From NCBI GenBank assembly GCA_965223955.1, contig OZ245029.1, positions 744,001-808,000 on the forward strand: a stretch of DNA of 64,000 bases. The letters run 5' to 3'. Both the position numbers and the translations under genes were made by a program. Position 1 is the stretch's first letter. Each line of letters opens with the position of its first letter. The stretch comes from Bin75 sp965223955. GTDB taxonomy: Bacteria; Nitrospirota; Nitrospiria; Nitrospirales; UBA8639. Below the pieces are notes generated by a model. That model was not told the origin of the DNA. It searched no databases and saw nothing but the letters and a program-made list of their open reading frames with translations. Positions 20,869 to 29,323 of this stretch are shown piece by piece.

Positions 20869-20877
<9 letters not shown>

Positions 20878-20902
20878 CATTTTACTTCTGATAGACATGA
20901 CC
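20869..20902 (+). other. 23S processing stem, 3' strand
   Basis: Complement of 17843-17875. Confidence 0.75.
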
Positions 20903-21005
20903 TCCCGATAGCGGGAAGTAGACCACGGAAAACATGAGGGATGCAGACAAGGGCAGCGTTTTTCCTCCCATCATGGATTTCCGAAATGGCAGCGATTACC
21001 AAATT

Positions 21006-21121
<116 letters not shown>

Positions 21122-21130
21122 TTCTTCTGA

Positions 21131-21165
21131 AGCCCACGGATGTGCGAATCCGTGGGCTTTTTTTT
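21131..21165 (+). terminator. rRNA operon terminator
   Basis: agcccacggat and atccgtgggct form an 11-bp stem with a 6-nt loop followed by a run of eight or more T, a strong intrinsic terminator 10 bp after the 5S gene. Confidence 0.9.
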
Positions 21166-21304
21166 AGCCCTGTCCACGACGGTGCTTCATCGGGGACAGG
21201 GCGCGCATCGCCCCGATGAAAAAGAGTGGCCTTCGAAAAGCAGGCTTGCTACCCTTGGAGAAATTTTCATTGATCGTCCGGCTCACGTGAGCAGGTAAGG
21301 CTGC

Positions 21305-22741
21305 ATGAGACGCATTACCTTTGGGACTTCAGGGTGGCGAGCCGTTCTGGGGGAAGACTTTACGTTTCAGAACGTCCGAATGGTCTGTCAAGCCATCGTC
21401 CACGTCCTGAAACAGGAAAAGATCGGGCACCGAGGCCTGATCATCGGCTATGATTCCAGGTTTCTTGGTGAAAAATTTGCGAAGACCGCGGCTGAAGTGT
21501 TTGCGGGCCACGGCATGTCGGTGTTGCTGTGTGATCGGGAAACACCCACTCCGGCCATTTCGTACCACGTCCTCCAGCACAACCTGGCCGGCGGGGTGAA
21601 TATTTCCGCCAGTCATAACCCTCCAGAATATAACGGCATCAAGTTTACACCGGAGTGGGGAGGCCCTGCGCTTCCTGAAACCACCCGAGCTATCGAACAA
21701 CGGCTTCTTCACCTGCTGCACGGGGAGCACGTCAAATGGCTCCCGTGGGAGAAGGCGGAGCGAACGCAAATGGTGCAGCTGTTTGATCCGTGTCCCGATT
21801 ATTTGGCAGCACTGGGGAAGCATATCGACGTGGATGTGATCCGCGAGGCCAACCTGCGTGTGGTCATGGATCCCCTTTACGGCACGTCGCGCGGCTATCT
21901 GGATAAGTTCCTCAGGAATGCCGGCGCGAAAATGGCGGTCCTTCATTATTGGCGCGACCCCTATTTCGGGGGAGTCCGCCCTGAGCCCACGCGAGAGACG
22001 ACGGCGGAGTTGCAAGAAACGGTGAAACAAGGAAATGCCCATATCGGGTTGGCCACCGATGGAGATGCCGATCGATTCGGTGTCGTGGACCGGGACGGCA
22101 GCTTTATCGACGCGAATATCGTTTTGGCGTTACTGGTGGATTATCTGGCGACGACCAGACGTTGGACCGGAGACGTGGGACGATCCGTCGCCACCACGCA
22201 CCTCATCGATCGCGTGGCACACAAGCACGGCTTGGGCGTCCGGGAAACCCCCGTGGGATTCAAATATCTCGCGGAACTCTTGGCCAAGGGAGAGATCTTG
22301 ATGGGTGGAGAAGAAAGTGCGGGCATGTCGATCCAGGGGCACGTGCCGGAAAAGGACGGGATTCTGGCCTGCCTCCTGGTGACGGAAATGATTGCCCGAA
22401 CCAAGAAGCCGCTCCGGGAACTCACGGAAGAGTTGTTTGCCGGGGTGGGCGCGGTCTTTTCGTCCCGCGACGACCAGACCCTCACGGAAACGATGCAAGA
22501 AAATTTGCTCAAAGTCCAAGCGTCGCCGCCTTCCGATCTCGCGGGGAAATCGATTCAGCAGGTCAACACCCTTGATGGATGCAAGCTCGTGTTGGAAGAC
22601 GGAAGCTGGTTTCTTTTCCGTCCGTCCGGGACGGAACCACTGGTGCGCTGTTATGCGGAGGCGTCGACTCGTCAGGAATTGGAGGCGCTGATGGCAGCCG
22701 GCCAACAACTTCTGCAACGCAACCCCAAAAAGGCGAGTTGA
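21305..22741 (+). CDS. phosphoglucomutase/phosphomannomutase family protein
   Basis: The 478-residue alpha-D-phosphohexomutase has all four family loops: the phosphoserine loop ISASHNPPEYNG near residue 100, the metal loop TDGDADRFG near 244, the sugar loop MGGEESAGMS near 334, and the phosphate loop FRPSGTEPLVRCY near 440. It opens MRRITFGTSGWRAVLGEDFT. It interconverts hexose 1- and 6-phosphates through a bisphosphate intermediate. Glucose or mannose preference is not decided by the sequence seen; the GEESAG form is common in glucose-type enzymes. It is transcribed alone after the rRNA terminator, 220 bp before a CysQ-like gene. Confidence 0.87.
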   Translation: MRRITFGTSGWRAVLGEDFTFQNVRMVCQAIVHVLKQEKIGHRGLIIGYDSRFLGEKFAKTAAEVFAGHGMSVLLCDRETPTPAISYHVLQHNLAGGVNISASHNPPEYNGIKFTPEWGGPALPETTRAIEQRLLHLLHGEHVKWLPWEKAERTQMVQLFDPCPDYLAALGKHIDVDVIREANLRVVMDPLYGTSRGYLDKFLRNAGAKMAVLHYWRDPYFGGVRPEPTRETTAELQETVKQGNAHIGLATDGDADRFGVVDRDGSFIDANIVLALLVDYLATTRRWTGDVGRSVATTHLIDRVAHKHGLGVRETPVGFKYLAELLAKGEILMGGEESAGMSIQGHVPEKDGILACLLVTEMIARTKKPLRELTEELFAGVGAVFSSRDDQTLTETMQENLLKVQASPPSDLAGKSIQQVNTLDGCKLVLEDGSWFLFRPSGTEPLVRCYAEASTRQELEALMAAGQQLLQRNPKKAS

Positions 22742-22878
22742 CGCGCCATGTCGGGCTTGCCCTGAACCCTCTGCGCGTGATCGTTCCCCGCCATTACCTG
22801 TCACAGCCACGTGGCCCAGTGGTTTCGAGCAAGCCTCGCCGATGTCTCGGTTCGTCCGATGCCTCGCTGTGCGTAGCC

Positions 22879-22904
22879 GTAGGGAACGACGATCGTTGGT
22901 CCCT
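22879..22904. repeat. palindromic repeat (gtagggaac...gttggtccct)
   Basis: This is an imperfect version of the 28-bp palindrome at 58697-58724. A third, diverged copy is at 61654-61680. No gene lies in 22742-22960. Confidence 0.6.
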
Positions 22905-22960
22905 CCATGGCAGGCCTCGGGCGGGAAATGACAACGGCAACAAAGGGAAGAAGAGAGAGA

Positions 22961-23821
22961 ATGAATAAAGAATTGTCAGTGGCTGTGGCATTGGCTCGCC
23001 AAGCAGGCCAAGCCGTGATGGACGTGTATGCCACGGATTTTGCCGTGGCGTATAAAGGCAAAAACGATCCTGTGACCGAGGCCGACCGGCAAGGGAACGA
23101 CCTGATTGTGAAAGGCCTGCAAGAGGCTTTCCCCCGGGATACCGTGGTGGCCGAGGAAAGTCCTTCCCCTGACGGGATCCCAACCTCCGGGCGCGTCTGG
23201 TACGTGGATCCGCTGGATGGCACAAAAGACTTTATCGCCAGGAACGGAGAGTTCTCCGTGATGATCGGGCTTGCCGTAAACGGGCGGGCGCAACTCGGTG
23301 TGGTTTATCGACCGGAGGGGGACGTGCTGTATGCCGGAGCCGTGGGAAATGAGGCGTGGATGGAACAAGGGGGTATCCGGTCGACCTTGGCGATCAACAA
23401 GGAAAGAGATTCCGGAAGACCGCTCACCTTGGCGGTCTCTCGATCGCATCGACATCCCATGGTCGAAAAGATTGGCCAGGCTCTCGGCGTCGGGAACGAA
23501 ATTCCATCGGGAAGCGTTGGATTGAAAATCGGCCTCATTGCGAGGGGAGTAGCCGACGTGTACCTGGAGCCCGGTCCCTATACCAAACTCTGGGATTCCT
23601 GTGGCCCGGAAGCGATCCTGCGGGCGGCGGGTGGAGAATTTACCACGATTCTGGGGCAGCCCCTGGTCTATGGTGCGAGCCTGTCCCCGAAGGCCGTAGT
23701 CGGGGATCAACTCGCCAACACACATGGCCTGCTGGCGAGTAATGGGTGCTGTCATGAACGAGTGGTTCAAGCCCTGCGACCGGTCGTGGACGAGCTGGGG
23801 CTGAAGCCACGGGAATCATAA
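22961..23821 (+). CDS. inositol monophosphatase-superfamily phosphatase (CysQ-like)
   Basis: The ATG at 22961 follows aagagagaga. The protein (286 residues) has the lithium-sensitive phosphatase signatures: NDPVTEADRQGNDLIV near residue 40, VAEESPS near 66, the WYVDPLDGTKDFIARN motif near 83 that binds two Mg2+, and LWDSCGPEAILRAAGG near 208. The DGTKDF sequence favours 3'(2'),5'-bisphosphate nucleotidase (CysQ), which recycles PAP from sulfate assimilation, over inositol monophosphatase (DGTxNF). In-frame upstream starts at 22907 and 22928 lack good ribosome-binding sites. Confidence 0.82.
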   Translation: MNKELSVAVALARQAGQAVMDVYATDFAVAYKGKNDPVTEADRQGNDLIVKGLQEAFPRDTVVAEESPSPDGIPTSGRVWYVDPLDGTKDFIARNGEFSVMIGLAVNGRAQLGVVYRPEGDVLYAGAVGNEAWMEQGGIRSTLAINKERDSGRPLTLAVSRSHRHPMVEKIGQALGVGNEIPSGSVGLKIGLIARGVADVYLEPGPYTKLWDSCGPEAILRAAGGEFTTILGQPLVYGASLSPKAVVGDQLANTHGLLASNGCCHERVVQALRPVVDELGLKPRES

Positions 23822-23830
23822 GCGTGACCG

Positions 23831-25330
23831 TCAGAGTTGCGCGCAGACGGCTTTCACTTCGGTGTAGAGATCAATAGCTTCATGGCCCATCTCCCGCCCC
23901 CATCCTGATTGTTTGTATCCACCGAAGGGAAGGGCGGCGTCCAAGATGTTATGGCAGTTGATCCAGACCGTTCCGGCTCTGAGCCGAGAGGCAATGCGAT
24001 GGGCCTGACTCACGTCTTTGGTCCAAACGGCGGCAGCTAACCCGTACACGCTGTTATTGGCCTTTTCCAGCACTTCTTCAAGATCGGTAAACGGTTCCGC
24101 GCAGACCACGGGTCCGAAAATTTCCTCTTGAACGACCTTCATGTGTTGGGTGGTGTTTACGAGCACGGTCGGCTCAACAAAATATCCCTTGTCACCATAT
24201 CGGTTGCCTCCGACGACCGCTTCGGCTCCCTCATTCATCCCGGACTCCACATATCCCAAGACGCGCTGTTGTTGTTCATCGGAAATCAGGGGCCCCATGT
24301 CGGTGGTCTCTTCCATGCCGGGTCCAAGTTTAATCTGTTTGGCCTGATCAGCCAGGCCCGCGAGCACGTGATCGAAGATCTTTTTTTCGACATAGAGTCG
24401 TGAGCCGGCACAGCAACATTGTCCATGGTTAAAGAAAATAGCATTGGACACACCGGGGATCGCCGAAGCCAGGTCGGCATCGGGCAACACCAGACTTGGA
24501 GATTTACCTCCCAAATCAAGAGTCACTTTTTTCAGGTTCCCGGCGGCGGCATGGACGATCGAACGGCCGACTTCAGTGGATCCCGTAAAGGCGATCTTGT
24601 CGACGTCGGGATGCGCGGCGAGCGCGGCTCCGGCCGTTTCCCCAAAGCCGGTGACGATATTCAGGACTCCATCCGGGAATCCGGCTTCACACGCCAACTC
24701 TCCTAACATGAGGGCGGTGAGGGGTGTTTGTTCGGCGGGCTTTAAGACGATGGTACACCCCGTCGCCAGGGCGGGGCCTACCTTCCACGCCGCCATTAAC
24801 AATGGAAAGTTCCAGGGAATAATCTGTCCGACCACACCGATGGGTTCTCGCAGGGTGTAGGCATGGAACTGAGCCCCGGGCGCATACGGGACGGAAATGG
24901 GAATCGTGTTGCCCTCTATTTTCGTGGCCCAGCCCGCCATGTACCGGAAAAGATCAACCGCCAATGGGACGTCGGCGACCCGTGCCACGGCTATCGGTTT
25001 GCCATTGTCAAGAGACTCCAATTGCGCGAAGTCTTCCGTATGCTGCTCCATGAGATCGGCCAATCTCCACAGGAGCTTTCCCCGCTCGGACGGGGTCAGC
25101 GTTCGCCACGGTCCCTGCTCAAACGCGTGCCGTGCCGCCTTGACCGCGCGATCGATATCCTCTTTTTGACCAGCCGGCACCTGGCACAACACGTCACCCG
25201 TGGCCGGATTAAAGGTGGAAAACGTGTGTTCGGATAACGCATCGCCCCATTTTCCATCAATCAGCATTTTCCGCGGTGCAGACAAAAATCCTTGCGTCAT
25301 GGGAGTGATCTCTGTAGTGGCGGCAATCAT
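23831..25330 (-). CDS. NAD(P)-dependent aldehyde dehydrogenase with Asp at the general-base position
   Basis: This 499-residue class 1/2-type ALDH has IIPWNFPLLM (Asn174), VLKPAEQTPL (Lys197), the AFTGSTEVGR cofactor loop, and FFNHGQCCCAGSRLY with the catalytic Cys (306). The EEIFGPVVC and FGGYKQSGWGRE motifs are also present. It would oxidise an aldehyde to the acid. The usual LELGGK segment with the general-base Glu reads LDLGGKSPSL (Asp272), a conservative change that could lower the deacylation rate. A strong ribosome-binding site (ttggagg) lies 6 nt before the ATG. The substrate is unknown. The PLP decarboxylase gene lies upstream on the same strand, a pairing that could turn an amino acid into an amine and then an acid, but this is only a positional guess. 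Confidence 0.88.
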   Translation of the reverse strand: MIAATTEITPMTQGFLSAPRKMLIDGKWGDALSEHTFSTFNPATGDVLCQVPAGQKEDIDRAVKAARHAFEQGPWRTLTPSERGKLLWRLADLMEQHTEDFAQLESLDNGKPIAVARVADVPLAVDLFRYMAGWATKIEGNTIPISVPYAPGAQFHAYTLREPIGVVGQIIPWNFPLLMAAWKVGPALATGCTIVLKPAEQTPLTALMLGELACEAGFPDGVLNIVTGFGETAGAALAAHPDVDKIAFTGSTEVGRSIVHAAAGNLKKVTLDLGGKSPSLVLPDADLASAIPGVSNAIFFNHGQCCCAGSRLYVEKKIFDHVLAGLADQAKQIKLGPGMEETTDMGPLISDEQQQRVLGYVESGMNEGAEAVVGGNRYGDKGYFVEPTVLVNTTQHMKVVQEEIFGPVVCAEPFTDLEEVLEKANNSVYGLAAAVWTKDVSQAHRIASRLRAGTVWINCHNILDAALPFGGYKQSGWGREMGHEAIDLYTEVKAVCAQL

Positions 25331-25551
25331 GGTCTTCCTCCAAGGTTTTCTGATTTTGAGATATTGAGATAAAGAGAAACATTCTTTCAGCGATGGAATC
25401 CGGCTGATCGGCTGAGTACACGCAACCTTCTTGCCATGTCTGCGAACAGTATGCTCCTAATGCTCCTCTTTTTTCCAGTTCGTCCACTCAAAAGATTCTT
25501 GGGAAGTTCCGGTTGCATAAAGGACCGTCGGCAGCGTTCCAAATTTCTCGT

Positions 25552-27075
25552 TCACGTTCCATCATGCCCTCCCTTGGATAACGCCTCTCTCCCGAATCGC
25601 TCGATGGCCTCCAGGGTCTCGCGCACGTCGTCCCAGGTCGTGGTGTGGTTGAGGATGCAGAGCCTGAGCGAAAATCTCTTCCGGAGCGACGTCGATGACA
25701 TGAACGCGCGGTCTTCCCAAAAGACGCGGGCCAGCACGTTCCGGTTGATCTTTTCCAGGGCTTCTTCATCGAGGTCGGTGTCCTTGGGATTGACCCGGAA
25801 GCACACGATCCCCAGTGACGCGGGGTTCAACATCTCCAGGATCGGGCTCGCTCGGATGGACTCCTCGGCCCGGGCAGCCAATTCCATCCCGTTCGACACG
25901 GCCCGCCGGAACGCGGCCATCCCGAAAGTCTGGACCGACATCCAGACCTTCAAGGCCCGAAACGAACGGCTCAACTGCAGGCCGCGGTCTGAGAGATTCG
26001 GGTGGTTCGCGCTCCATATCGTGTCCTGGAGGACGTCGTGCCGCACGGCGAACGCGCTCTCAAGCGTGCGTACGTCCTTCACCAGCAGGCTGCCCGTCTC
26101 GTAAGGCTGGAAGAACCATTTGTGCGCGTCCAGCCCGATGGAATCGGCGCGCTCGATCCCGCGCAAAAGCTTTTTGCCTTTCTCGGTCACGACCGCGAAG
26201 CCGCCGTACGCGGCATCGACGTGTAGCCAGATGCCTTCCTCCTCGCAGTAGTCCGCCATCGCTTCAAGCGGATCGATGGCCCCCGTGCTGCTCGCTCCGG
26301 CGTTGGCGCACACCGCGATGGGGTTGAACCCGGCGGCGCGGTCATCGGTCACGGCGCGTGCGAGCGCCTCCACGTCCAGGCGAAAGCGTTCATCGCACGG
26401 AAGCAGCCGTATGCCCTCTGGCCGAATGCCGATGATCCTGGCTGCGCGGATGTGCGCACTATGGCTCTGGTCGCTCATGTACACGGTCGGCCGCTCGGGG
26501 TGGCCTGCGCTTTCCCGCGCCGCGACAAGGGCGTCGAGGCTGGCCGCCGAACCCCCGCTAGTGAAGAGCCCGCCTGCGCGCTCCGGATAGCCGATCCAGC
26601 GCCGGAACCAGTCGATGACGACCAACTCGAGTTGGGTCGGACCGCTCGCGATCAGCCAGGTGGCTAAGTTGACGTTGTACCCGGCGGCCATGAAGTCGGC
26701 CAGCACCCCGGGCCACGTGGCCTCCGTCGGGACGAACGAGAATTGACGGGGATGATCGTTCCGCGCCGCGCTTGGCAGGATCTCGCGTGCGGCCCTTTCC
26801 AGGACCTCCGCTGCCGGCTGGCCGCGCTCGGGAGGATCCTCCATGAGTTGGTCTGCAAGGATCTGCTGGAAATCGCCTTCCCAGGCATTTTCCTGGGGCA
26901 GGCCCTTGATCCGCCCCACCACCAACTCCGCCGCCTTGCGTGCGAGATCGAGCATCAATTCAGGCGCCATACTGAGGCCGTCGCGCGTTTCCTCGTGTCT
27001 GCCCGCACTCGGCTCCGGATCGCTTCGCTTCGAGGCATCCGGTGTTTCTCCTCTTTCACCTGAGTGTTCCGCCAT
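25552..27075 (-). CDS. group II PLP-dependent amino-acid decarboxylase
   Basis: The 507-residue protein is of the aromatic-L-amino-acid/glutamate decarboxylase family. It has QFSFVPTEATWPGVLADF near residue 110, GLFTSGGSAASLDALVAAR near 168, CANAGASSTGAIDPLEAM, WLHVDAAYGGFAV, and the PLP-lysine motif LDAHKWFFQPYETGSL near 315. The N-terminal 30 residues are polar and poorly conserved. The family removes the alpha-carboxylate of aromatic amino acids, glutamate or related compounds. The substrate cannot be fixed. The 220 bp after it, to the aldehyde dehydrogenase start, contain no gene. Confidence 0.85.
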   Translation of the reverse strand: MAEHSGERGETPDASKRSDPEPSAGRHEETRDGLSMAPELMLDLARKAAELVVGRIKGLPQENAWEGDFQQILADQLMEDPPERGQPAAEVLERAAREILPSAARNDHPRQFSFVPTEATWPGVLADFMAAGYNVNLATWLIASGPTQLELVVIDWFRRWIGYPERAGGLFTSGGSAASLDALVAARESAGHPERPTVYMSDQSHSAHIRAARIIGIRPEGIRLLPCDERFRLDVEALARAVTDDRAAGFNPIAVCANAGASSTGAIDPLEAMADYCEEEGIWLHVDAAYGGFAVVTEKGKKLLRGIERADSIGLDAHKWFFQPYETGSLLVKDVRTLESAFAVRHDVLQDTIWSANHPNLSDRGLQLSRSFRALKVWMSVQTFGMAAFRRAVSNGMELAARAEESIRASPILEMLNPASLGIVCFRVNPKDTDLDEEALEKINRNVLARVFWEDRAFMSSTSLRKRFSLRLCILNHTTTWDDVRETLEAIERFGREALSKGGHDGT

Positions 27076-27503
27076 GTCCTTCCTCTCGTGCTTTAACGTT
27101 TAACGCACAGGAATTGCCGGTGAAGTTCCTGTAGGTCGGATTAGCGTAGCGTAATCCGACATGGGGCTGTCGGTGAACCTTAGTAAGATGTATTCTCGCT
27201 TTCATGCCTAGCGGAAAGTCGCAAAATACTCCATCGTGTTGTATATGGCAATAAACAGACAAGTATGCCAGGCGTTCAAGAAATGCCGGAACCGAATTTC
27301 GTGAAAACGTGTGTCGACTCACTGCGTCTCCCTTGTTGGCTTCCCAAGGCATTTGGTCCATCAGGCCGTCTTTCTTGACGGGTTTTCCCTCCGATCCCTA
27401 GAATGCCTTTCTTCCGGTTTTTACAAGGAGAACGGGGGCGCATTCAAGGCGTTGCCCGCGACGTATTCCTCCTTATGGTTTTCCAGGGGCGATCCGTGAG
27501 CAT
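27076..27503. repeat. gene-free spacer with REP-like palindrome (27130-27161)
   Basis: tgtaggtcggattagcgtag followed by cgtaatccgaca is a REP-like palindrome also found at 54524-54553. A 24-bp element at 27341-27364 (ttcccaaggcatttggtcca tcag) recurs with three mismatches at 28232-28255. A short open frame at 27311-27499 has no recognisable features and is not called. Confidence 0.6.
27341..27364. repeat. imperfect direct repeat left of a toxin-antitoxin pair
   Basis: This matches 28232-28255 at 21 of 24 positions. The two copies bracket the toxin-antitoxin operon at 27540-28204 and are about 890 bp apart. Confidence 0.5.
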
Positions 27504-27545
27504 TTGACTCATGATGAGAACCATTTTATACTCATGCGTATGAGT
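27504..27545 (+). promoter_or_regulatory. promoter with two CTCAT/ATGAG operator palindromes; probable leaderless start
   Basis: TTGACT (27504-27509), a 17-nt spacer and TATACT (27527-27532) form a good promoter. Transcription would begin at about 27539-27540, on the ATG of the antitoxin gene, so the mRNA is probably leaderless. Two inverted repeats with the same arms, CTCAT-g-ATGAG (27508-27518) and CTCAT-gcgt-ATGAG (27531-27544), lie in the spacer and across the -10/start. Their arrangement is typical of ribbon-helix-helix antitoxin operators. Confidence 0.65.
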
Positions 27546-27797
27546 AAGCGACTGCAAGTGCTCCTGGACGAAAAGGAAATGCGTGACATTCAACGGACCG
27601 CCAAACGGCAGCAGATGACGGTGGCGGAATGGGTTCGGCAAGCATTGCGGGCCGCGCACCGGCAAGTGCCGCTGACCGACACCAAAAAAAAGCTTGGAGT
27701 GGTTCGCACGGCGACCCGGTATGATTTTCCGACTGGCGACGTCGATCAGATTCTTCGAGAGATCGACCAAGGGTATCAGGTCAAGATGCCTTCATGA
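27540..27797 (+). CDS. ribbon-helix-helix antitoxin
   Basis: The protein MSKRLQVLLDEKEMRDIQRT and on (85 residues) has a basic N-terminal ribbon and two helices typical of MetJ/Arc-type (CopG-like) repressors. The C-terminal region (GVVRTATRYDFPTGDVDQIL REIDQGY) would bind the toxin. Starts at 27504 and 27534 are in frame. The promoter position favours 27540 because transcription should begin there. It overlaps the toxin gene by 4 bp. The antitoxin should repress the operon through the palindromes around its promoter. Confidence 0.75.
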   Translation: MSKRLQVLLDEKEMRDIQRTAKRQQMTVAEWVRQALRAAHRQVPLTDTKKKLGVVRTATRYDFPTGDVDQILREIDQGYQVKMPS

Positions 27798-28204
27798 TTT
27801 TCATCGACTCCAACGTCCCGATGTACCTGATTGGAGCGGCCCATCCCAACAAGGCTCTCGCCCAACGGGTATTGGAAACCTGGATTGCTCATGATGAGCG
27901 GCTGGTCACGGACGTGGAGGTCTTACAAGAAATCCTTCATCGGTACGTAGCCATCGCTCGGCGTGAGGCCATTCTTCCGGCGTTTGAGGCCTTGACGGGC
28001 ATTGTGGACGAAGTCTTTTCCGTCGATCGACGGGACGTGGAGCGTGCCAAAGACATTGTGCTTTCCACCGAACGATTATCTGCCCGAGACGCCCTCCATC
28101 TTGCCGTGATGGCACGTCATGGGATCAAACGAATCATCAGTTTTGATACAGGCTTTGATGGGGTTCCAGGCATTACTCGCTTAACCGAAAGCCCCCTTGG
28201 CTAA
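27794..28204 (+). CDS. PIN-domain toxin (VapC family)
   Basis: The 136-residue protein has MIFIDSNVPMYLIG (Asp5), VTDVEVLQEILHRY with Glu, LSARDALHLAVMARHG with the RDALHLA motif, and ISFDTGFD, which together give the four-acid Mg2+ site of PIN ribonucleases. Members cleave tRNA or rRNA. The ATGA overlap with the antitoxin gene indicates coupling. Five other PIN/RelE/MazF loci or remnants in the window are unrelated at the sequence level. Confidence 0.82.
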   Translation: MIFIDSNVPMYLIGAAHPNKALAQRVLETWIAHDERLVTDVEVLQEILHRYVAIARREAILPAFEALTGIVDEVFSVDRRDVERAKDIVLSTERLSARDALHLAVMARHGIKRIISFDTGFDGVPGITRLTESPLG

Positions 28205-28231
28205 TGCCGGCGTGGCGGGGTTTCTTTGAGA

Positions 28232-28255
28232 TTCCCAAAGCATGTGGTCCGTCAG
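28232..28255. repeat. imperfect direct repeat right of a toxin-antitoxin pair
   Basis: Partner of 27341-27364; see that entry. Confidence 0.5.
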
Positions 28256-28263
28256 ATGAGATG

Positions 28264-28292
28264 TTGCGGGATAACCTCAGTGGATCTATAAT
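28264..28292 (+). promoter_or_regulatory. promoter of second VapBC-type operon
   Basis: TTGCGG (28264-28269), 17-nt spacer, perfect TATAAT (28287-28292). A strong ribosome-binding site (caaggaggcaagg) precedes the ATG at 28324. Confidence 0.6.
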
Positions 28293-28323
28293 GGCTCCAA
28301 AATAGAACCACAAGGAGGCAAGG

Positions 28324-28560
28324 ATGTCTAGCAATCTTTCCATCAAAAATGTTCCGAAAGAATGGGTGCAGCACCTGCGGCAACGTGCCAGTAAACACCA
28401 TCGTTCGCTTCAGGGTGAATTACTTTCCATTTTGGAGGACAGCCTGAATCGGCAGGACAAGATTTCCCCACAAAGTCTGTTGGCAGAATTACGGCAACGG
28501 GGCTTACGCACTCCCAAGGAATCGGTGACGATCGTGAGGAAAGACCGAGATGGCCGTTAA
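28324..28560 (+). CDS. Arc/FitA-like antitoxin
   Basis: This is a 78-residue protein with the ribbon-helix-helix start SSNLSIKNVPKEWVQHLRQR followed by ASKHHRSLQGELLSILEDS, the usual FitA/VapB pattern (RAxxHGRSLEAEVRxIL). The C-terminal KESVTIVRKDRDGR should contact the toxin. It overlaps the PIN toxin gene by 11 bp. Autoregulation is expected for the family. Confidence 0.78.
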   Translation: MSSNLSIKNVPKEWVQHLRQRASKHHRSLQGELLSILEDSLNRQDKISPQSLLAELRQRGLRTPKESVTIVRKDRDGR

Positions 28561-28933
28561 GGTCATTGATACGTCAGCCTTGGCGGCGGTTGCGTTTGCC
28601 GAACCCGATGGCCAACGGATCGCGGCTCAATTGGAAGAGCATGACTTGATCGCTCCGCAACTGTTACCCTTTGAGTTGGCCAATGTCTGCCTCACCAAGA
28701 TTCGAAGGCATCCGGTTAAGAGGGAGTTACTGTTGGCTGGTTATGAGATGGTCAGTCGCCTGCCCTTGACGTTCATGGCAGTCAACATGACAGAGGCCGT
28801 GACACTTGCTGAAGCCAAAAAGTTGACGGCGTATGACGCTTCCTTCTTATGGCTCGCCCAGCAGTTAGACGTTGAATTGGTCACGTTGGATAAGACGTTA
28901 GCGAAACAGGTGAGTCCCCGAAAGGCCAAGTAA
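28550..28933 (+). CDS. PIN-domain toxin (VapC/FitB-like)
   Basis: The 127-residue protein opens MAVKVIDTSALAAVAFAEPD (Asp7), has LLPFELANVCLTK with Glu, LTAYDASFLWLAQQLDVELVTLDKTLA with the YDASFLWLA and DK motifs, and so retains the PIN acidic site. The start at 28550 lies inside the antitoxin gene. It is distinct in sequence from the PIN toxins at 10030 and 27794. Confidence 0.82.
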   Translation: MAVKVIDTSALAAVAFAEPDGQRIAAQLEEHDLIAPQLLPFELANVCLTKIRRHPVKRELLLAGYEMVSRLPLTFMAVNMTEAVTLAEAKKLTAYDASFLWLAQQLDVELVTLDKTLAKQVSPRKAK

Positions 28934-29220
28934 ATCTTCCATCCCGGGTTTTCCGTTCATTGATTTTATGCGGGGTTTCGCCCCCGCACGACGAGGCACT
29001 TTTGTTTCGGCAAAAGTGCCCAAAACCATTTCCGCCCTGGCGTGGCCCTCTGGGTCCCCTGCGATGCTCGCGGACTCCGGCGGCTGCGCAACTCGCTCCG
29101 AGGCAAACAACTACCTCTTCGCTCAAACAGTGCTCGCTGAATCTCCAGAGTCCGCTCCGCTTCTCGGCCACGCCAGAAGGCGGAAATTTCTTTGGTGAAT
29201 GATGTTATACTTGTCGTATC
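28934..29220. repeat. intergenic repeat element with two strong hairpins
   Basis: tgcgggg-tttcgc-ccccgca (28969-28988) and ggcacttttg-tttcgg-caaaagtgcc (28995-29020) are adjacent perfect stems. The following cccaaaaccatttccgccct region and further GC-rich sequence resemble a repeat I have seen between genes of unrelated bacteria. Short frames across it are not genes. The first hairpins could also end transcription of the toxin operon. Confidence 0.55.
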
Positions 29221-29258
29221 CTATTCATGGTACCAAAACGTAAGCTTCCCCTTTTTCC

Positions 29259-29288
29259 TTGACACAATTTTTCCCTGCCCCCTAGTAT
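29259..29288 (+). promoter_or_regulatory. promoter of the trmFO-xerC-hslVU operon
   Basis: TTGACA (29259-29264), 18-nt spacer, TAGTAT (29283-29288). The ggag ribosome-binding site is at 29311 and the start at 29324. Confidence 0.55.
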
Positions 29289-29323
29289 TCCTTTCTTTAC
29301 CGTTTTTATTGGAGAATCAACGA

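Noticed and set aside
25331..25551. Possible small gene between the aldehyde dehydrogenase and decarboxylase genes
   Set aside because: The open frames here are short, lack ribosome-binding sites and overlap neighbouring gene ends.
27311..27499. Short open frame before the ribbon-helix-helix antitoxin
   Set aside because: No recognisable motif, no clear ribosome-binding site, and it overlaps a direct repeat.
28960..29202. Two overlapping short frames after the FitA-like/PIN operon
   Set aside because: They read through paired hairpins of a known-looking intergenic repeat.
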